From contig JAUNPU010000002.1 of assembly GCA_030536555.1 (NCBI GenBank), positions 1-64,000 on the forward strand: a stretch of DNA of 64,000 bases, given 5' to 3'. The notes beneath the pieces are model-generated. The model was not told the origin of the DNA. It saw only the letters and a list, made by a program, of their open reading frames with translations, and made no database searches. Below are positions 41,415 through 50,180 of this stretch, in pieces; the first letter of the stretch is position 1; the number at the start of each line of letters is the position of its first letter. Source of the DNA: Eubacteriales bacterium. Its GTDB lineage: Bacteria > Bacillota > Clostridia > Lachnospirales > Lachnospiraceae. Both the position numbers and the translations under genes were made by a program.

Positions 41415-42806
41415 ATGGACGTATTAAAGAAAGTACCGGTTAGAGAGCAGGACCCGAAGGTTCGTGCGACTAATTTTGAAGAAGTATGCTATGGTTACAA
41501 TAAAGAAGAGGCGATGGCAGAGGCATCCAGATGCTTAAAGTGCAAGAACAATGCCAAGTGCATGGGCGGATGTCCGGTATCCATCAACATTCCGGGATTC
41601 ATCAAGGAAGTGGAGGCAGGCAACTTCGAGGCTGCAGCCAACGTGATCGCTGAGTCTTCCGCACTTCCGGCAGTCTGCGGCCGTGTATGCCCGCAGGAGA
41701 GCCAGTGTGAGGGACAGTGTATCCGCGGCATCAAAGGCGAGCCGATCTCCATCGGTAAGCTGGAGCGCTTCGTGGCTGACTGGTCCAGAGAGAACGGCTT
41801 CGTGCCGAAGGCTGCTGAGAAGAAGCTGGGCAAGAAGGTGGCTGTGGTCGGTTCCGGTCCTGCAGGTCTGACCTGTGCAGGCGATCTGGCAAAGATGGGC
41901 TACGATGTGACCATTTTTGAGGCACTTCACGAGCCGGGCGGCGTACTGACCTACGGTATTCCGGAGTTCCGTCTGCCGAAGGAGAAGGTTGTCCGCGCTG
42001 AGATCGAGAACGTGAAGAAGCTGGGCGTTGCCATTGAGACTGACGTGATCATCGGCAAGTCCGTGACCATCGACGAGCTGATGGACGAGGAAGGCTTCGA
42101 GGCAGTATTTATCGGCTCCGGTGCAGGTCTTCCAAAGTTTATGGGTATCCCGGGTGAGAATGCCAACGGCGTATTCTCTGCCAACGAGTACCTGACCAGA
42201 AATAACCTGATGAAGGCATTCCGCGAGGACTATGACACCCCGATCGTGGCAGGAAAGAAGGTTGCGGTTGTCGGCGGCGGCAACGTGGCGATGGACGCAG
42301 CGAGAACCGCTCTTCGTCTGGGGGCTGAGGTACATATTGTATACCGCAGAAGTGAGGCAGAGCTTCCGGCACGAGTGGAGGAGGTTCACCATGCCAAGGA
42401 AGAGGGCGTGATCTTCAACCTCTTAACCAATCCGGTTGAGATCCTGACCGATGAGAATGACTGGGTTAAAGGCATAGTAGTCCGCAAGATGGAGCTGGGC
42501 GAGCCGGATGCTTCCGGCAGAAGAAGACCGGTTGAGATCGAGGGCTCTGACTACACCATGGAAGTGGATACGGTCATCATGTCTCTGGGTACCTCCCCGA
42601 ACCCGCTGATTTCCTCCACCACCGAGGGTCTGGAGATCAACAAGCGCAGATGTATTGTGGCTGAGGCTGAGAACGGACAGACCACCAGAGAAGGCGTATT
42701 TGCAGGCGGTGACGCAGTGACCGGTGCAGCTACGGTTATCCTTGCCATGGAGGCTGGTAAGCACGGTGCGAAGGGTATTCATGAATATCTCAGCAAGAAA
42801 GCTTGA
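41415..42806 (+). CDS. GltD-like NADPH-binding flavoprotein, large subunit (NfnB/SudA type)
   Basis: 463 aa. An N-terminal cysteine region (CLKCKNNAKCMGGCPVSINI and CGRVCPQESQCEGQCIRG) holds two 4Fe-4S clusters; FAD site VAVVGSGPAGLTCAGDLAKM; NADPH site VAVVGGGNVAMDAARTALRL. Usually labelled glutamate synthase (NADPH) small chain (gltA), but with the upstream partner it is more likely an electron-bifurcating NfnAB or a SudAB. No large glutamate synthase subunit is nearby. Related to the middle of YgfK. Confidence 0.9.
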   Translation: MDVLKKVPVREQDPKVRATNFEEVCYGYNKEEAMAEASRCLKCKNNAKCMGGCPVSINIPGFIKEVEAGNFEAAANVIAESSALPAVCGRVCPQESQCEGQCIRGIKGEPISIGKLERFVADWSRENGFVPKAAEKKLGKKVAVVGSGPAGLTCAGDLAKMGYDVTIFEALHEPGGVLTYGIPEFRLPKEKVVRAEIENVKKLGVAIETDVIIGKSVTIDELMDEEGFEAVFIGSGAGLPKFMGIPGENANGVFSANEYLTRNNLMKAFREDYDTPIVAGKKVAVVGGGNVAMDAARTALRLGAEVHIVYRRSEAELPARVEEVHHAKEEGVIFNLLTNPVEILTDENDWVKGIVVRKMELGEPDASGRRRPVEIEGSDYTMEVDTVIMSLGTSPNPLISSTTEGLEINKRRCIVAEAENGQTTREGVFAGGDAVTGAATVILAMEAGKHGAKGIHEYLSKKA

Positions 42807-42831
42807 GAATTGAAGGAAATCTGTGTATAAT
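42803..42831 (+). promoter_or_regulatory. Promoter overlapping the flavoprotein stop codon
   Basis: TTGAGA (42803-42808), 17 bases, perfect TATAAT (42826-42831). Start near 42838, ahead of a terminator and the MATE genes. Confidence 0.75.
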
Positions 42832-42862
42832 AAGAACAGATTGCGCGTATAGATACCGGAAA

Positions 42863-42895
42863 GGGTGTTGTGATGCAGGTCACAGCACTCTTTTT
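42863..42895 (+). terminator. Terminator/attenuator before the MATE genes
   Basis: GGGTGTTGTGA pairs (with G-U) to TCACAGCACTC, followed by T5. It lies about 25 bases after the predicted start of a strong promoter and 40 before the MATE start codon. Confidence 0.75.
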
Positions 42896-42934
42896 GGTAT
42901 GTATATCAGGAATTAAGGAAGGAACTGACTGACG

Positions 42935-44314
42935 ATGAAGAAGCAGAAAGAATCACACATTGACCTCCTGCACGGGAGGATTCTGCCGTCTCTGACCGGG
43001 CTTGCACTGCCGATCATGGCTACCTCCATGGTGCAGATGGCATACAACCTGACGGATATGGCGTGGATTGGAAGAGTGGGGTCCGGGGCGGTGACGGCGG
43101 TGGGAGCTGCCGGCATGTATACCTGGTTCTCCAGTGGAATCGTTACCCTGGCGCGAATGGGCGGGCAGATCAAGGTGGCTCACTGTCTGGGAGAGAACAA
43201 CCGGGACGATGCGGTGGAGTACGGGCGGGGAGCCATTCAGATGACGCTGTTTCTGGCAGCGGTCTTTGCGCTGACGGTGCTGCTGTTTTGCGGACCGTTG
43301 ATCGGATTCTTCGGACTGGACAATGCCCATACCATTGCAGAGGCTGAAGGGTACCTGCGGATTGCGGGAGGTCTGATCTTCTTCAACTACCTGAATCAGA
43401 CCATGACGGGACTGTTCACCGCCATCGGAGACAGCCGGACACCGTTTCTTGCCAACTGCACCGGTCTGGTGACCAATATGATTCTGGATCCGCTGCTGAT
43501 CTTCGGCATGGGGCCATTTCCGCGGATGGAAGCGGTGGGCGCGGCTGCGGCTACGGTTATCGCCCAGGCGGTGGTGACCGGGATGATGATCTGGCGGGCA
43601 GGGAAGGATACGGTGCTGTTTCAGCGGATTCGTCTGTTTCGCCGGACCTCTGCCTCCTATATCCGGGTGATCCTGGAGCTGGGAGTTCCCTCTGCCCTGC
43701 AGAGTATGCTGTACTCCGGTATTTCCATGGTGCTGACCAGAATGGTGGCGACCTGGGGGGATGCGGCGGTGGCAGTCCAGCGTGTGGGCGGTCAGGTGGA
43801 GTGTATTTCCTGGATGGCGGCGGAGGGCTTCGGTTCTGCCATGAATGCGTTTACGGGACAGAATTTCGGGGCAAAATTCTATGAGAGAGTGAAGAAGAGC
43901 TACTGGCTGGCGCTGGGACTGATCGGAGCCTGGGGAACCTTTACCTCGCTGCTGCTGGTATTTGGCGGCGGTGCCATCTTCCAGATCTTCATTCAGGAGC
44001 CGGAGGTGCTGCCTATGGGTATCAGCTACCTGCGGATCATCGGCTATGGTCAGATGCCCATGTGTGTGGAGCTGATGACGGTGGGAGCCCTGCAGGGAAT
44101 GGGTAAGACCATGTCCTGTTCGGTGTTGACCATTATCTTTACGGCGGCGCGGATTCCGCTGGCGATTCTGCTGGGACATACGGGACTGGGCCTTGACGGC
44201 ATCTGGTGGGCGCTGACTATTACCAGCATCGCCAAGGGCGTGGTGTTTACTTTATATTACAGCCGTACTCTTGGAAAGCTGCCGGCACAGGAGGGTACCC
44301 TATGGCAAAAATGA
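42935..44314 (+). CDS. MATE family efflux transporter
   Basis: 459 aa, about 12 membrane helices in two halves. LPIMATSMVQMAYNLTDMAW starts the first half and LGVPSALQSMLYSGISMVLT the second, as in MATE drug/cation antiporters. Substrate unknown. It overlaps a second MATE gene by 13 bases; the pair could work as two independent pumps or a heterodimer. The promoter and leader terminator upstream suggest regulated read-through. Confidence 0.9.
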   Translation: MKKQKESHIDLLHGRILPSLTGLALPIMATSMVQMAYNLTDMAWIGRVGSGAVTAVGAAGMYTWFSSGIVTLARMGGQIKVAHCLGENNRDDAVEYGRGAIQMTLFLAAVFALTVLLFCGPLIGFFGLDNAHTIAEAEGYLRIAGGLIFFNYLNQTMTGLFTAIGDSRTPFLANCTGLVTNMILDPLLIFGMGPFPRMEAVGAAAATVIAQAVVTGMMIWRAGKDTVLFQRIRLFRRTSASYIRVILELGVPSALQSMLYSGISMVLTRMVATWGDAAVAVQRVGGQVECISWMAAEGFGSAMNAFTGQNFGAKFYERVKKSYWLALGLIGAWGTFTSLLLVFGGGAIFQIFIQEPEVLPMGISYLRIIGYGQMPMCVELMTVGALQGMGKTMSCSVLTIIFTAARIPLAILLGHTGLGLDGIWWALTITSIAKGVVFTLYYSRTLGKLPAQEGTLWQK

Positions 44315-45687
44315 TGACGAAGGAAGAAAAGTATCAGCAGATGATCGGTACGCCGGTGGAGAAGCTGATTCCGCGGCTGGCGATTCCGACCATCATCAGC
44401 ATGCTGGTTACTTCTATTTATAATATGGCGGACACCTTTTTCGTCAGCCAGATCGGCACCAGCGCGTCGGGGGCGGTGGGAGTCATGTTCTCCGCCATGG
44501 CGATGATCCAGGCCATCGGATTTACTCTGGGGATGGGAAGCGGCAACAACATTTCCCGGTCTCTGGGCAATAAGGATGAGGAGCGTGCCAGCCTGTTTGC
44601 TGCCACGGCATTTTACACGGCGGGTATCATCGGACTGGCGATTCTGGTGCTGGGGATCGCATTTTCGGAGCCGCTGGTGTACCTGCTGGGGGCGACGGAG
44701 ACCATCGCGCCCTACGCCCAGGATTATGCACGGTATATTCTGTTTGCGGCGCCGTTTATGATGACTTCCTTTGTGATGAACAATATCCTGCGTTCCCAGG
44801 GCAATGCCATGTTCGCCATGATCGGCATTACCACCGGCGGCGTGCTGAATATGATTCTGGACCCGATTCTGATCTTCGGGTTTGATATGGGGATTTCCGG
44901 GGCGGCGATTGCCACCATGGTCAGCCAGATGATCAGCTTCGGAATCCTGCTGTATCAGTGCAATTCCAGAGAGGACTGCATTAAGATTCAGATTTCGAAG
45001 TTTCATCCAAAGCTTTCCATCTACGGGGAGATCCTTCATGCGGGACTGCCGTCCTTCTGCCGTCAGGGACTTGCCAGCATTGCGGCGGTGGTGCTGAACT
45101 TTGCGGCGGGACCTTACGGGGATGCGGCGATTGCAGCCATGTCCATAGTGACCCGGTTCATGATGTTCATCAACTCCAGTCTGATCGGCTTTGGACAGGG
45201 CTTTCAGCCGGTGTGCGGCTTCAACTTCGGTGCAAGGCGCTATGACCGGGTGCTGGAGGCTTACTGGTTCTGCGTGAAGGTGGCGGTGGCGATGCTGACT
45301 ACCTTCGGCATCGTGGCATTTATCTTCAGCCGCCCGATTGTCACCGCTTTCCGGCGGGAGGACCTGCAGGTAATCGAGATCGGTACCCTGGCGCTGCGGC
45401 TGCAGCTTTTGACCATGCCGTTCCAGGCGTGGGTCATCATGGTCAATATGCTGACCCAGTCCATTGGATACGGATTTCGGGCGTCCATTGTGGCTATGGG
45501 GCGCCAGGGACTGTTCCTGATTCCGGCGCTTCTGATCCTGCCCCGGACGTTAGGACTGTTCGGGCTGCAGCTTGCGCAGCCCCTGGCGGATATGCTGACC
45601 TTTGTGCTGGCGACGGTGATCGTGGTCGGAATCCTGAAGGAGTTAAAAGGGCTGGCGGAGACCTGCCGCGACCAGAAGACGGGATGA
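44302..45687 (+). CDS. MATE family efflux transporter
   Basis: 461 aa from the ATG at 44302 (GGAGGG upstream, inside the previous gene). RLAIPTIISMLVTSIYNMAD then TFFVSQIGTSASGA is the first half, AGLPSFCRQGLASIAAVVLN the second. The closest subgroup is DinF/NorM-like MATE pumps of clostridia. Translational coupling with the first MATE gene is likely. Substrate unknown. Confidence 0.9.
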   Translation: MAKMMTKEEKYQQMIGTPVEKLIPRLAIPTIISMLVTSIYNMADTFFVSQIGTSASGAVGVMFSAMAMIQAIGFTLGMGSGNNISRSLGNKDEERASLFAATAFYTAGIIGLAILVLGIAFSEPLVYLLGATETIAPYAQDYARYILFAAPFMMTSFVMNNILRSQGNAMFAMIGITTGGVLNMILDPILIFGFDMGISGAAIATMVSQMISFGILLYQCNSREDCIKIQISKFHPKLSIYGEILHAGLPSFCRQGLASIAAVVLNFAAGPYGDAAIAAMSIVTRFMMFINSSLIGFGQGFQPVCGFNFGARRYDRVLEAYWFCVKVAVAMLTTFGIVAFIFSRPIVTAFRREDLQVIEIGTLALRLQLLTMPFQAWVIMVNMLTQSIGYGFRASIVAMGRQGLFLIPALLILPRTLGLFGLQLAQPLADMLTFVLATVIVVGILKELKGLAETCRDQKTG

Positions 45688-45735
45688 ATTTTTTCATGAA
45701 ATTTAACAAAATCCTGCATAAATATTAACGAATTC

Positions 45736-45764
45736 TTGACATTTATCTGGTTCTGTGATAGAAA
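45736..45764 (+). promoter_or_regulatory. Promoter of the NhaC-type gene
   Basis: TTGACA (45736-45741), 17 bases, TAGAAA (45759-45764), about 110 bases before the ATG. Confidence 0.6.
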
Positions 45765-45872
45765 CAATATAATTGCTGTTTGCAACTGTAATGTGGTAAA
45801 GTGGTTGCAGGGCAATCAATAGAAAACAGCCGGAAGGAGATTTGGGAGTCTGACCGGCAGAAAGAGGAGACT

Positions 45873-47492
45873 ATGAGGGATACGAGTAAGAGACGGCACC
45901 TGACAGCCATGCTGGTGATGATGGTGCTGACCATGCTTCTGGCGACGCCGTTTACGGCATTCGCAGCAGAAGAGGCTGCCGCGGAGCAGCCGGCACTGTA
46001 TGCAACCTTCTGGGCGCTGGTTCCGCCGATCGTGGCAATCGCACTGGCACTGATCACCAAGGAAGTGTACAGCTCCCTGTTTGTGGGAATTTTAGTGGGA
46101 GGCCTGTTCTATTCCGGCTTCCAGTTTGAGGGAACCATCACCCATATTTTTGAAGACGGTATGATTTCCGTGCTGTCTGACGGATGGAACGTGGGTATTC
46201 TGATTTTCCTGGTGATTCTGGGCGCGATGGTGGCGCTGATGAACAAGGCGGGCGGTTCCGCTGCATTCGGACGCTGGGCAGGCGCGAGAATCAAGACCAG
46301 AAAGGGAACCCAGCTGGCGACCATCGCACTGGGCTGCCTGATCTTTATCGATGACTATTTTAACTGTCTGACGGTGGGAAGCGTGATGCGTCCGGTGACG
46401 GATAAGCAGAACGTGTCCAGAGCAAAGCTGTCCTACTTAATCGATGCGACGGCAGCTCCGGTCTGCATCATTGCACCGATTTCCTCCTGGGCAGCGGCAG
46501 TAACCGGCTTCGTGGAGGGAGAGGACGGCTTATCCCTGTTCATCCGCGCGATCCCGTACAACTTCTACGCACTGCTGACCATCGTGATGATGATCGCACT
46601 GGTGCTGCTGGATGTGGACTACGGTCCCATGGCGCTTCACGAGAAGAATGCCAAGAACGGCGATATCTACACCACTCCGGGACGTCCTTACGCCAATGCA
46701 GAGAATGCGCATATGGTAAAGGGCAGCGGCAAGGTAGTAGATCTGGTTGTTCCGATCGTGGCACTGATCGTGTGCTGTGTCATCGGCATGATCTACACCG
46801 GCGGCTTCTTCGAGGGAGCAAGCTTTGTGGAGGCATTTTCCGGCAGTGACGCTTCCGTAGGTCTGGTGCTGGGTAGCTTCTTTGGATTTGTGATCACACT
46901 GGTATTCTACCTGGTGCGCCGCACCATGAGCTTCCAGGAGTGCATGAGCTGTCTGCCGGAGGGCTTCAAGGCGATGGTTCCGGCTATCATGATTCTGACC
47001 TTCGCATGGACCTTAAAGGCAATGACCGACAGTCTGGGAGCAGCAGACTATGTGGCAGCAGCTATGGAGCATGCAGCAGGCGGTCTGATGAGCCTGCTTC
47101 CGGGTATCATTTTCCTGGTAGGCTGTGGTCTGGCATTTGCAACCGGCACCAGCTGGGGTACCTTCGGTATCCTGATCCCGATTGTGGTAGCTGTATTTGC
47201 AGAGGGCAATCAGGAGCTGATGATCATCTCTATCTCCGCCTGCATGGCAGGTGCAGTGTGTGGTGACCACTGTTCCCCGATCTCCGATACGACGATCATG
47301 GCATCCGCAGGCGGACAGTGTGACCATGTCAATCACGTGTCCACTCAGCTTCCTTATGCGATGAGCGTGGCGGCGATTTCCTTTGTGACCTATCTGGTGG
47401 CTGGATTTGTACAGTCTCCGTGGATTTCCCTTCCGGTGGGCATTGCGCTGACTCTGGGATTCCTGCTGGTGATGAAGCAGAGACAGAACTGA
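45873..47492 (+). CDS. NhaC family Na+/H+ antiporter-type transporter
   Basis: 539 aa from the ATG at 45873 (GAGGAGA upstream). An apparent N-terminal signal-like segment (MLVMMVLTMLLATPFTAFAA) precedes about 11 helices. IFIDDYFNCLTVGSVMRPVT with ISSWAAAVTGFV and GDHCSPISDTTIMASAGGQC are NhaC/ArcD-superfamily motifs. Could exchange Na+ and H+ or carry a metabolite. A terminator follows. The longer frame from 45801 is not supported by a ribosome site. Confidence 0.85.
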   Translation: MRDTSKRRHLTAMLVMMVLTMLLATPFTAFAAEEAAAEQPALYATFWALVPPIVAIALALITKEVYSSLFVGILVGGLFYSGFQFEGTITHIFEDGMISVLSDGWNVGILIFLVILGAMVALMNKAGGSAAFGRWAGARIKTRKGTQLATIALGCLIFIDDYFNCLTVGSVMRPVTDKQNVSRAKLSYLIDATAAPVCIIAPISSWAAAVTGFVEGEDGLSLFIRAIPYNFYALLTIVMMIALVLLDVDYGPMALHEKNAKNGDIYTTPGRPYANAENAHMVKGSGKVVDLVVPIVALIVCCVIGMIYTGGFFEGASFVEAFSGSDASVGLVLGSFFGFVITLVFYLVRRTMSFQECMSCLPEGFKAMVPAIMILTFAWTLKAMTDSLGAADYVAAAMEHAAGGLMSLLPGIIFLVGCGLAFATGTSWGTFGILIPIVVAVFAEGNQELMIISISACMAGAVCGDHCSPISDTTIMASAGGQCDHVNHVSTQLPYAMSVAAISFVTYLVAGFVQSPWISLPVGIALTLGFLLVMKQRQN

Positions 47493-47522
47493 AGAGATTA
47501 ATCCATTGTGATTTGTGAAACA

Positions 47523-47557
47523 GCGGGTGGCCCGGAAGTGTGGGCTGCCCGCTTTTT
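47523..47557 (+). terminator. Intrinsic terminator of the NhaC-type gene
   Basis: GCGGGTGGCCC pairs with GGGCTGCCCGC (two G-U), then T5. Confidence 0.9.
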
Positions 47558-47576
47558 GCGTTGCCAAGCATGCGAA

Positions 47577-47599
47577 AAAACAGTCCGGTGGACTGTTTT
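47577..47599. terminator. Bidirectional terminator-like hairpin
   Basis: AAAACAGTCC-GGT-GGACTGTTTT, a perfect 10-base stem with A/T ends, so it can act on both strands. Confidence 0.55.
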
Positions 47600-47646
47600 G
47601 AGTGGACCGGGTGTTTCAGAACAGGTGTCGGTGACGTGGGTTCGGA

Positions 47647-47675
47647 TTTACATTTCTCCATAAAAATAGTAGAAT
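47647..47675 (+). promoter_or_regulatory. Promoter of the two-component operon
   Basis: TTTACA (47647-47652), 17 bases, TAGAAT (47670-47675). The start falls at about 47682, so translation must begin later (47709). Confidence 0.7.
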
Positions 47676-47708
47676 AGAACCATGACTGCAAGGAAGGGAA
47701 CAAGTTCG

Positions 47709-49208
47709 ATGGGAAGAATCTATCAAAATATCAAAACACTGTGGTTCTCCATCTCTCTGAAGCAGAAGCTTGGCGTCTACACGATCATGGTGGTCCTGGT
47801 GATGGGGCTTTCGGTGGTGTTCAACATCCGGATGATGGATTACGCCCTGGGAGGCTTCAGCGGGATTCTGGACGACAATGCCAGATGCCATGACTTTCAG
47901 GAGGCCATGGAGCTGGAGGTGGGTGCATTTGAGAATTATGTGCGGAACCGGAGCGTGGAGAACCGGGAGGAGTATGTGTTGTCCTGCGTCCGGTCGGAGC
48001 GGTGCATCCGGTCTCTGCCCTATGACTATGGGAGAATCGGGAGAGAACGGTATGCCAGGACCTGGAATGTGAAGAATGCCTATGAGAACTACAGCCTGTT
48101 CCGGGAGGATGTGCTGAGCATGGATGTGCGCAGCGGCGGATATATCGAGAAGCTTTACCGGGTCTATTCCATGCAGGAGTATATCCAGACCTATGCCAGA
48201 CGGCTGGTGCAGGTGACGCTGACAGACGGAAATGACAGCTACCACGAGAAGGAACCGGTATTTCGGCAGATGCCCTACTGGATTCTGGTGTTTTCTCTGG
48301 TGATGCTGGTGCTGACGGTGGGCTTTACCCGGATTCTGGGCAATACTCTGGTGAATCCCATGATCCGGCTGGCGCACTGTACCAGAAAGATCGCCCGCAA
48401 TGACTTTGGCGGCACGGATCTGGAGGTGCCCAATCAGGATGAGATGGGAGAGCTGGTGGCGGCATTCAATAAGATGAAGCATTCCACGGAAGGCTATATC
48501 AATACCCTGAAGAAGAACAGTGAGATGGCGGAGCTGCTTCACCAGGAGGAGCTGGAGCGCATCAACATGGAAAAGCAGCTGAACTCAGCGCGGCTGGAGC
48601 TGTTAAAGAGTCAGATCAATCCCCATTTCCTGTTCAATACCCTGAATATGATCGGCTGTATGGCGAAGCTGGAGGACGCGTCCACCACGGAGAAGATGAT
48701 CTACAGCATGGGAAATCTGTTCCGGTATACCTTAAAGACCTCGGAGCAGGTGGTATTTCTGGAGCAGGAGCTGAAGGTGGTTCAGGACTATATTTACATT
48801 CAGCAAATGCGGTTTGGCGGCAGAATCCGGTATGACAGCAGCGTGGAGGTGGACGCAGGAAAGGTGAAGATCCCGTCATTTTCCCTGCAGCCGGTGGTGG
48901 AGAATGCGATCATCCACGGACTGTCGAAGAAGGAGCAGGGAGGCCGGCTGCATCTCAGGATCTGGCAGGAGGGAAGCTGCGTGACAATCTCAGTGACCGA
49001 TACGGGACTTGGCATGAGTGAGGCGAAGCGGACGGAGCTGGAGGAAGCCCTGCAGAGCCGCCGGACGTCAAAAGTCGGCATCGGACTGGGCAATATATAC
49101 AGGAGAATCCACATTATGTATGAGGGCGGGTCCATGCGGATCTACAGCCGGGAAGGCTGCGGCACCACGGTACAGATGAAGATTCCACAGGGAGAGGAGA
49201 ATGGTTAG
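47709..49208 (+). CDS. YesM-type sensor histidine kinase
   Basis: 499 aa. Helix 1 (about 18-38), an extracytoplasmic sensor of about 150 aa, helix 2 (about 195-215), a HAMP segment (GNTLVNPMIRLAHCTRKIAR), then the His_kinase domain with phosphoacceptor His in SQINPHFLFNTLNMIG and an ATPase domain (VVENAIIHGLSKKEQGG, GIGLGNIYRRI). The start at 47709 follows GGAAGGG and lies after the predicted transcription start. It overlaps the response regulator by 8 bases and precedes the TRAP operon it probably controls. Confidence 0.88.
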   Translation: MGRIYQNIKTLWFSISLKQKLGVYTIMVVLVMGLSVVFNIRMMDYALGGFSGILDDNARCHDFQEAMELEVGAFENYVRNRSVENREEYVLSCVRSERCIRSLPYDYGRIGRERYARTWNVKNAYENYSLFREDVLSMDVRSGGYIEKLYRVYSMQEYIQTYARRLVQVTLTDGNDSYHEKEPVFRQMPYWILVFSLVMLVLTVGFTRILGNTLVNPMIRLAHCTRKIARNDFGGTDLEVPNQDEMGELVAAFNKMKHSTEGYINTLKKNSEMAELLHQEELERINMEKQLNSARLELLKSQINPHFLFNTLNMIGCMAKLEDASTTEKMIYSMGNLFRYTLKTSEQVVFLEQELKVVQDYIYIQQMRFGGRIRYDSSVEVDAGKVKIPSFSLQPVVENAIIHGLSKKEQGGRLHLRIWQEGSCVTISVTDTGLGMSEAKRTELEEALQSRRTSKVGIGLGNIYRRIHIMYEGGSMRIYSREGCGTTVQMKIPQGEENG

Positions 49209-49986
49209 GATGTTTCGTTTACTGATAGCGGATGATGAGATGATCGAGCGGGCGGTGCTCTACAAGACGCTGAGCAGGAATCTGGGAGACCAGTGCGAGA
49301 TCTTTCAGGCGGAGAACGGGCGGGAAGCCCTGAAGGTCTATGAGGAGAAGAAGATTCAGATTGCGATTCTGGATATCGAGATGCCGGGAATCAACGGCAT
49401 CCAGGCGGCGGAGCAGATCCGGGAGAAGGACAAGGACTGCTGCATCATATTCCTGACTGCCTTTGACGAGTTCGCCTATGCGAAGAAGGCGATCACCGTG
49501 CGGGCGATGGACTACCTGCTGAAGCCCTACAATGAGCAGGAGCTGATGCTGGTGCTGGATGAGGCGATGCGGCAGGTGGCAGGAGATAGGGCTGCCTCTT
49601 CCGGAGTCGGACAGCAGCTTTCTCAGGATACAGAGCCGGAGGGCGGCGACATCCGCATGACCCGGGTGATGGAGATCATCACCGATTATATCCGGGAGAA
49701 CTATATGTACGAGCTGTCCATGCAGGAGCTGGCACGGATGATGAACTACTCGGAGGCGTATTTCTGCAAGCTGTTCAAGCAGTGCTTCAACCAGAACTTC
49801 ACCTCCTACCTGACGGAGTACCGGGTCAATATGGCAAAGCAGCTTCTGGCGGAGCCTACGGTCAATGTGAAGGAGATCGGCAAGGCGGTGGGTTATGGGG
49901 ACGCCAACTATTTTGCCAAGGTGTTCAAGCGGATCACCGGGCAGAGTCCTACGGAATACCGTCTGGAGACGCTGCAGAGGGGCTGA
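49201..49986 (+). CDS. YesN-type response regulator with AraC DNA-binding domain
   Basis: 261 aa. Receiver domain 1-125 with acidic pocket ADDE, phosphoacceptor D58 in AILDIEMPGING and K in YLLKPYNEQEL; AraC domain about 160-258 with SMQELARMMNYSEAYFCKLF and IGKAVGYGDANYFAKVFKRI. Translationally coupled to the kinase. It probably activates the TRAP transporter genes 195 bases downstream. Confidence 0.9.
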   Translation: MVRMFRLLIADDEMIERAVLYKTLSRNLGDQCEIFQAENGREALKVYEEKKIQIAILDIEMPGINGIQAAEQIREKDKDCCIIFLTAFDEFAYAKKAITVRAMDYLLKPYNEQELMLVLDEAMRQVAGDRAASSGVGQQLSQDTEPEGGDIRMTRVMEIITDYIRENYMYELSMQELARMMNYSEAYFCKLFKQCFNQNFTSYLTEYRVNMAKQLLAEPTVNVKEIGKAVGYGDANYFAKVFKRITGQSPTEYRLETLQRG

Positions 49987-50180
49987 TTGAAGTAGAAAAT
50001 TGTCATTTGTTGGAAATGTATAAAAGGAAAATGCCGAACAGGTTAAAATTATACTATGATTCACAAAAAATTACCATGTTCAATCAGAAAGAATTAATTT
50101 ATAATAAATTTAACGTAAAGAATACGTTATGGATCATAAGTGATTCATAAAAAAAGTATTTAAGAGGAGGAAGAAACATC

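Noticed and set aside
41415..42806. Calling this gene glutamate synthase small chain
   Set aside because: No large subunit is adjacent, and the upstream NfnA/SudB-like partner with its [2Fe-2S] motif fits a bifurcating or sulfide-dehydrogenase-type pair better.
42953..44179. 408-codon minus-strand frame opposite the first MATE gene
   Set aside because: Same reason: a codon-bias shadow, with no membrane or domain pattern.
50016..50150. 44-codon frame in the dctP leader
   Set aside because: No ribosome site, basic and A/T-driven composition, lies in the expected regulatory region.
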